From an uncultured Polaribacter sp. (GTDB lineage Bacteria > Bacteroidota > Bacteroidia > Flavobacteriales > Flavobacteriaceae), in NCBI GenBank assembly GCA_937936695.1, contig CALHCK010000074.1, positions 1 through 8,407 on the forward strand: 8,407 nucleotides of DNA, written 5' to 3'. Both the position numbers and the translations under genes were made by a program. Positions 5,971 through 8,407 of the stretch are shown here, piece by piece (positions within the stretch are counted from its first letter, which is position 1; every line of letters starts with the position of its first letter). The notes below the pieces were generated by a model. The model did not search any database and was not told the origin of the DNA. It saw only the letters and a program-made list of their open reading frames with translations.

Positions 5971-7790
5971 TTGTCTCCTATCTCTTTTCCTAAATAAGAC
6001 AATAGTAAGTTTTCTTTTACTTTATTATCTCTTTCAAATTCAGCAATTAAATATATACCTCTGTCTTTTTCTATAAATAAAGGAATCGATTTTTCTTCTT
6101 TAGAAAAAAGTTCTAAGATATTATTGTATTCTAGCTCGTTTTCAATCTTTACTTCATGAATAACAGGGTTTTCCCTATACGCTTCACTTAAGTTTATATA
6201 GTCATCACTTGGTGTAAAAAAGCCTTCTCTTTCTTTTTCAGTAGCCTCTATAACTTCTTCTGATGATGCTAATTTAAAGGCTCCGTGCTCACCATAAAAC
6301 TCTGTAAAGTTTGTTAACGCATGCTGATTAACCATATCACTAGCTGTTAAAGCTATTAAATAACCAACATCGTTTAACTCTATATTATTGGTAATTTCAT
6401 CATCATAAATATCTTCTTTAAAAGCTTCTAAATTTTCTTCTAAAGCCAACTCTACATTGTTTTGATTAGAATCTATTAAAATAATTCTTTTCCCTTTATC
6501 TCTTAAATATCCTGCTATTAATCTTACCGGATTAGAAGCTCCTACAAATAAAATAGCATCCGATTTTTTTAAGAATACCCCAATGGCTCTTGCAAAAAAA
6601 CGTGCTGTAGTAGCATTTAATAAAACGGTACCTAACACAATCATAAATACTAACGGAGTAATATACTCTGCTCCTTCTATTCCTTGTTTTAATAATTTAC
6701 TACCAAATAGAGATGCAATACCAGCTGCAACAATACCACGAGGCCCAACCCAACTTATAAATAGTTTTTCATTAAACTTTAATTTAGAATTTCTTGTACT
6801 AACAAAAACAGCTAAAGGCCTTATAACAAATACAACTACAGCAAATAAAGCTGCTGTTTTCCAGGTATACAAAAGCATTAAATCTTCTATATTTATGTTT
6901 GCTGATAATAAAATAAATAAGATTGAAATTAACAAAACACTTAAAGACTCTTTAAAGTAAAGTAATTCTTTTAAGTTATTTAATTTTCCGTTTCCTAAAA
7001 CCATTCCCATAACCACAACAGCTAAAAGACCAGATTCATGAGCAAATATTTCTGATGCTACAAAAACCAACAAAACAGTAGATAAAGAAACTACGTTTAA
7101 AAGATAATGCGGAATTAATTTTTTATTTGTAGCATAAGCTAATGCATGTGCAAAAGTAAAACCAAAAGTGGTACCAAAAAGTAAAATTTTACCAAACTCT
7201 ATTAAAGCGGTTTTTGTAAAACCACCTCCACCATCAACACTTATAAACTCAAACACCAAAACAGCAACTAACGCTCCTATAGGGTCTATTAAAATTCCTT
7301 CCCATTTTAAAACCGTTGAAATATCTTTTTTAAGAGGGATGTTTCTTAAAATAGGTGTAATTACAGTAGGTCCTGTAACTATTATCAATCCAGAAAAAAG
7401 AAAAGAAAGTTCTAATCCTAAGTTAAAAATATAATGAGCTACAAAACCTGCTCCAAAAAAAGTTATTGCAGACCCTATAGTTATTAATTTTGTGATTACT
7501 GGTCCTACATTTTTAATTTCGTTTCTTTTTAACGTTAAACCACCTTCAAAAAGAATAATACTAATTGCCAAAGACACAAAATAATAGAGCGATTCTCCTG
7601 GAAACAACCCTTTTTTACCATTCCATATAGGTTCTATCCATTTGGTTCCATCTTCACTAAAAAATTCAGCTGCTATAGGACCGACTAACAAACCTATTAA
7701 TATTAAAGGTAAAATAGCAGGTATTTTAAATTTCCATGCAAACCATTGTGCTAATATTCCTAATATAATAATTCCTGCTAGTTCTAACAT
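5946..7790 (-). CDS. cation:proton antiporter (CPA type) with C-terminal Rossmann-like domain
   Basis: A 614-residue inner-membrane protein, predicted to exchange Na+ (or K+) for H+ and so control pH and salt. Roughly residues 1-400 hold about 12-13 hydrophobic segments with antiporter landmarks: LFEGGLTL (80-87), an unwound-helix region VTGPTVITPILRN (138-150), the ion-site segment WEGILIDPIGAL (163-174, with E164 and D169) and GPRGIVAAGIA (349-359, R351). At the usual Asn-Asp pair of CPA1 proteins this one has Ile168-Asp169. From about 410 a soluble part starts with AILFVGASNPVRLIAGYL and IILIDSNQNN (about 412-445), resembling a TrkA-N/RCK nucleotide-binding fold. It ends in a small region (about 545-600) that may be RCK_C-like. 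The ATG at 7790 gives a first membrane helix at the very N-terminus. The 3' end overlaps dnaX by 25 bp on the opposite strand. The family is clear; the ion specificity and subfamily name are not. Confidence 0.88.
   Translation of the reverse strand: MLELAGIIILGILAQWFAWKFKIPAILPLILIGLLVGPIAAEFFSEDGTKWIEPIWNGKKGLFPGESLYYFVSLAISIILFEGGLTLKRNEIKNVGPVITKLITIGSAITFFGAGFVAHYIFNLGLELSFLFSGLIIVTGPTVITPILRNIPLKKDISTVLKWEGILIDPIGALVAVLVFEFISVDGGGGFTKTALIEFGKILLFGTTFGFTFAHALAYATNKKLIPHYLLNVVSLSTVLLVFVASEIFAHESGLLAVVVMGMVLGNGKLNNLKELLYFKESLSVLLISILFILLSANINIEDLMLLYTWKTAALFAVVVFVIRPLAVFVSTRNSKLKFNEKLFISWVGPRGIVAAGIASLFGSKLLKQGIEGAEYITPLVFMIVLGTVLLNATTARFFARAIGVFLKKSDAILFVGASNPVRLIAGYLRDKGKRIILIDSNQNNVELALEENLEAFKEDIYDDEITNNIELNDVGYLIALTASDMVNQHALTNFTEFYGEHGAFKLASSEEVIEATEKEREGFFTPSDDYINLSEAYRENPVIHEVKIENELEYNNILELFSKEEKSIPLFIEKDRGIYLIAEFERDNKVKENLLLSYLGKEIGDNYKSSSKD
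5970..6003. terminator. weak candidate hairpin after dnaX
   Basis: ATTGTCT (5970-5976) and AGACAAT (5997-6003) could pair across a 20-nt loop just after the dnaX stop, inside the coding end of the antiporter gene. The T-rich stretch that follows is interrupted. It is the only hairpin I could find near the dnaX end, and it may be chance. Confidence 0.2.
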
Positions 7791-8239
7791 TTCTTGTAAA
7801 ATCGATTTAGGGTAAATTTAAGGATGTTTATGTATCATCAAAATAAAAAATGTGCTTTTTTTTATTTTAAAAAAAAATTTAGAAATAACTACATTGTCTC
7901 TTATATTGTCTTTTTAGTTATTGTGGTTTATAAAACAAGTAATTCAATAACCAAATATTCTTTTTGCAGAAGGTTGTAAATCTATATATTCCACACTAAT
8001 CATTATAATAGCTCTAGAGACATTAATACAGTCTTTATATTTATTAGGTGATATTGTTGTTATTACACCAACGCCCTACATTACTATAATGCTATGACAT
8101 TAAAGAATGTTATTATTAGTTTAACTTCACATTTATCATCTGCATAGAGGATTTAAAAACTTAGAAATAATAAAATAAACAAGTAGTTTCTTACATAGAT
8201 AATATGCTTATTTTTGTATTTTAAAATAGAGTATATACT
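7791..8239. other. 449-bp divergent intergenic region, no supportable gene
   Basis: This lies between the starts of the antiporter gene (leftward) and the miaE-like gene (rightward). It is very AT-rich. It holds adjoining T8 and A9 tracts (7856-7863 and 7869-7877) that could bend DNA or act as a promoter upstream element, two ATTGTCT copies 12 bp apart (7893-7899, 7905-7911), and a 7-bp inverted repeat (GTTATTG 7917-7923, CAATAAC 7945-7951). A near-match to the -7 element for the antiporter gene lies at 7846-7839 on the minus strand, but without a -33 partner. No open frame of convincing length, tRNA or recognisable RNA structure was seen on either strand. Confidence 0.6.
8209..8216 (+). promoter_or_regulatory. 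-7 element of the miaE-like gene promoter
   Basis: TATTTTTG matches TAnnTTTG exactly. The -33 position, 18 bp upstream, reads TTTC (8187-8190) instead of TTTG, so that half is weak. The predicted transcript starts near 8222, about 18 nt before the ATG at 8240, similar to the dnaX arrangement. Confidence 0.5.
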
Positions 8240-8407
8240 ATGTTAGGATTACAGTTTGAAACAGAGACTTCTTGGGCAGATATTGCTAAAGTAAATTTAG
8301 AGCAAATATTAACAGACCATGCTTTTTTAGAGCAAAAGGCAGCTTCTAATGCTGTTTCTATTATTATTAATTATTCTGAAGAAACAGAGCTTGTAAAAGA
8401 AATGAGT
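8240..8407 (+). CDS. miaE: tRNA-(ms2io6A)-hydroxylase, N-terminal part, cut by window edge
   Basis: The first 56 codons of an open frame that continues past the window. The peptide starts MLGLQFETETSWADIA and contains ILTDHAFLEQKAASNAVSI (23-41), which matches the start of MiaE-type di-iron hydroxylases. E31 in the EQKAAS motif is the likely first iron ligand. MiaE hydroxylates the isopentenyl group of ms2io6A at position 37 of tRNAs that read UNN codons, an oxygen-dependent step. The ATG at 8240 is preceded by a good -7 element. The remaining iron ligands (later E and H residues) lie outside the window, so the assignment rests on the N-terminus alone. A different ferritin-like protein is less likely. 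Confidence 0.78.
   Translation, partial: MLGLQFETETSWADIAKVNLEQILTDHAFLEQKAASNAVSIIINYSEETELVKEMS

Noticed and set aside
6583..6960. Open frame of 125 codons on the plus strand within the antiporter gene
   Set aside because: It lies wholly opposite a well-supported membrane protein gene and has no promoter or family resemblance.
7944..8003. 19-codon open frame on the minus strand in the long intergenic region
   Set aside because: Too short, with no promoter, ribosome site or recognisable homology.
1..8407. Mobile element, CRISPR array, defence or secretion system
   Set aside because: I saw no transposase, integrase, terminal inverted repeats with target duplications, spaced repeats or defence-type domains; all recognised genes are chromosomal housekeeping types.

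Overview
This window looks like chromosomal DNA from a member of the Bacteroidota, most likely a marine-type flavobacterium (Flavobacteriaceae). The DNA is strongly AT-rich. The proteins have Flavobacteriia-like features: a DnaX without the zinc cysteines, a DAGxEGE-type topoisomerase III and a lipoprotein MsrA. Several promoters fit the Bacteroidota sigma factor consensus (TTG, about 19-20 bp, TAnnTTTG), and Shine-Dalgarno sequences are weak or absent. The taxonomic placement is inference from these traits.

Layout, left to right. (1) 41-2359 (+): topB, DNA topoisomerase III, starting at TTG and carrying a duplicated Cys4 zinc ribbon at its C-terminus. (2) 2362-2394: a hairpin with A and T tracts on its flanks, acting as a shared terminator for topB and the converging gene. 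(3) 2418-3209 (-): a SHOCT-domain protein of unknown function. (4) 3387-4040 (-): msrA, peptide methionine sulfoxide reductase, predicted to be an exported lipoprotein. (5) 4041-4266: a divergent regulatory region with two inverted repeats, an 11-bp tandem repeat and a good dnaX promoter. (6) 4267-5970 (+): dnaX, the clamp-loader subunit tau of DNA polymerase III. (7) 5946-7790 (-): a CPA-type Na+/H+ antiporter with a C-terminal Rossmann-like domain; its 3' end overlaps the 3' end of dnaX by 25 bp. (8) 7791-8239: 449 bp without a supportable gene, apart from a promoter at its right end. (9) 8240-8407 (+): the first 56 codons of a MiaE-like tRNA hydroxylase, cut by the window edge.

The genes are mostly housekeeping (DNA topology, replication, oxidative repair, ion homeostasis, tRNA modification). 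They alternate in strand, so the window is not one operon or one pathway. I see no mobile element, CRISPR array, rRNA, tRNA, toxin-antitoxin pair or defence island, and no wholly new multi-gene system.

The most interesting signal is inside dnaX. A run of 11 A (5330-5340) lies at the junction between the AAA+/collar part and the tau-specific tail. Stop codons follow almost at once in both alternative frames. A 12-bp perfect inverted repeat (5334-5345 with 5362-5373) overlaps the run. This is the expected architecture of a recoding site (ribosomal frameshifting or RNA polymerase slippage) that makes a short gamma subunit of about 358-360 residues beside the 567-residue tau.
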